Source: Pseudomonadota bacterium (lineage in GTDB: Bacteria > Pseudomonadota > Gammaproteobacteria > Steroidobacterales > Steroidobacteraceae). From it: a stretch of DNA of 34,139 bases. Below are positions 33,926-34,139 of this stretch, piece after piece; position 1 is the first letter of the stretch; each line of letters starts with the position of its first letter. Position numbers and translations under genes: made by a program. The stretch is taken from NCBI GenBank assembly GCA_963204795.1, contig CAUJHX010000188.1, forward strand, positions 1 to 34,139, written 5' to 3'. Below the pieces are notes generated by a model. It made no database searches. It was not told where the DNA came from and saw nothing but the letters and a program-made list of their open reading frames with translations.

Positions 33926-34139
33926 TCAATCTGCCCCCGGCCTCTCCCAATAGGTGCGCACGATGACGCCGGGCTGGACGCACTTGCGCAGCACTTCAAC
34001 GCCCACCACACAGATGGCCCGGCGCCCGAGTTCGTCCAGATCACCGTTGCTGCCACCCTGGCCCGAGCCCCCTCCGCCGCCACCTCCGCCGCCACCGCCC
34101 GAGCCGGCAACCGTTTCGTAGGCGAAGCTCACTTCACCG
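33926..34139 (-). CDS. Glycine-rich protein tail of unknown function (partial at right edge)
   Basis: The minus-strand frame is open to the window edge, so this is a C-terminal piece of at least 70 residues. It reads EVSFAYETVAGSG, a run of 11 Gly, SGQGGSNGDLDELGRRAIC, and ends VQPGVIVRTYWERPGAD. The glycine run looks like a flexible linker before a short folded end. I do not recognise the family. A GTG at 34132 is in frame but need not be the start. Confidence 0.45.
   Translation of the reverse strand, partial: GEVSFAYETVAGSGGGGGGGGGGGSGQGGSNGDLDELGRRAICVVGVEVLRKCVQPGVIVRTYWERPGAD

Noticed and set aside
34050-34100. CCGCCG-rich stretch as a repeat array
   Set aside because: It is simply the codons of the 11-Gly run on the minus strand, not a spaced repeat. 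No CRISPR-like array occurs anywhere in the window.

Overview
The window is GC-rich chromosomal DNA from a gammaproteobacterium. The evidence is the core block ispB(-) / rplU-rpmA-obgE(+) / rpsT(-) / murJ-ribF-ileS-lspA-ispH(+), an order typical of Gammaproteobacteria. The protein style (TonB receptor with quinohemoprotein and FAD oxidoreductase, many toxin-antitoxin pairs, IS66/IS1634/IS91 elements) would fit a soil or water lineage such as Steroidobacterales, Nevskiales or Xanthomonadales. That placement is inference; no rRNA gene is present.

Region 1 (1-8395) is a catabolic or uptake locus. It holds the end of an MFS transporter, a LuxR-type regulator, a 14-bp dyad placed like an activator site, and then a tight four-gene run: TonB-dependent receptor, class II histone-deacetylase-like amidohydrolase, DAO-family FAD oxidoreductase, and a periplasmic cytochrome c/PQQ dehydrogenase. 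Together they look like import, deacylation and oxidation of an acylated amine or amino compound. The substrate is not known. Region 2 (8411-11641) holds assorted metabolic genes: M14 zinc peptidase (-), SRPBCC protein, zinc alcohol dehydrogenase and an SGNH lipoprotein.

Region 3 (11643-14029) is accessory. It has a collapsed DUF2075 helicase pseudogene just downstream of a tRNA-Pro(CGG), then two toxin-antitoxin operons (Xre/MbcA-like with RES, and Phd with PIN). In both operons the predicted promoter lies almost on the antitoxin start codon. Region 4 (14036-25863) is the housekeeping block. It ends in an unusual exported fusion of cyanophycinase and isoaspartyl peptidase, which could take cyanophycin to free amino acids in one polypeptide.

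Region 5 (25877-34139) is a small minus-strand pair (a YdeI/OmdA-like protein and a conserved unknown) followed by a mobile-element graveyard. In order it holds an Unstab_antitox/ParE pair whose toxin is cut off, a complete IS1634-family element, a second intact antitoxin/RelE-ParE pair in the opposite orientation, an IS110 relic, a complete IS66-family element (tnpA, tnpB, tnpC), a 200-bp stretch with nothing recognisable, an IS91-family relic with an ori-like hairpin, and the tail of a glycine-rich protein running off the right edge.

All family assignments come from reading the translated sequence. No database search was run.
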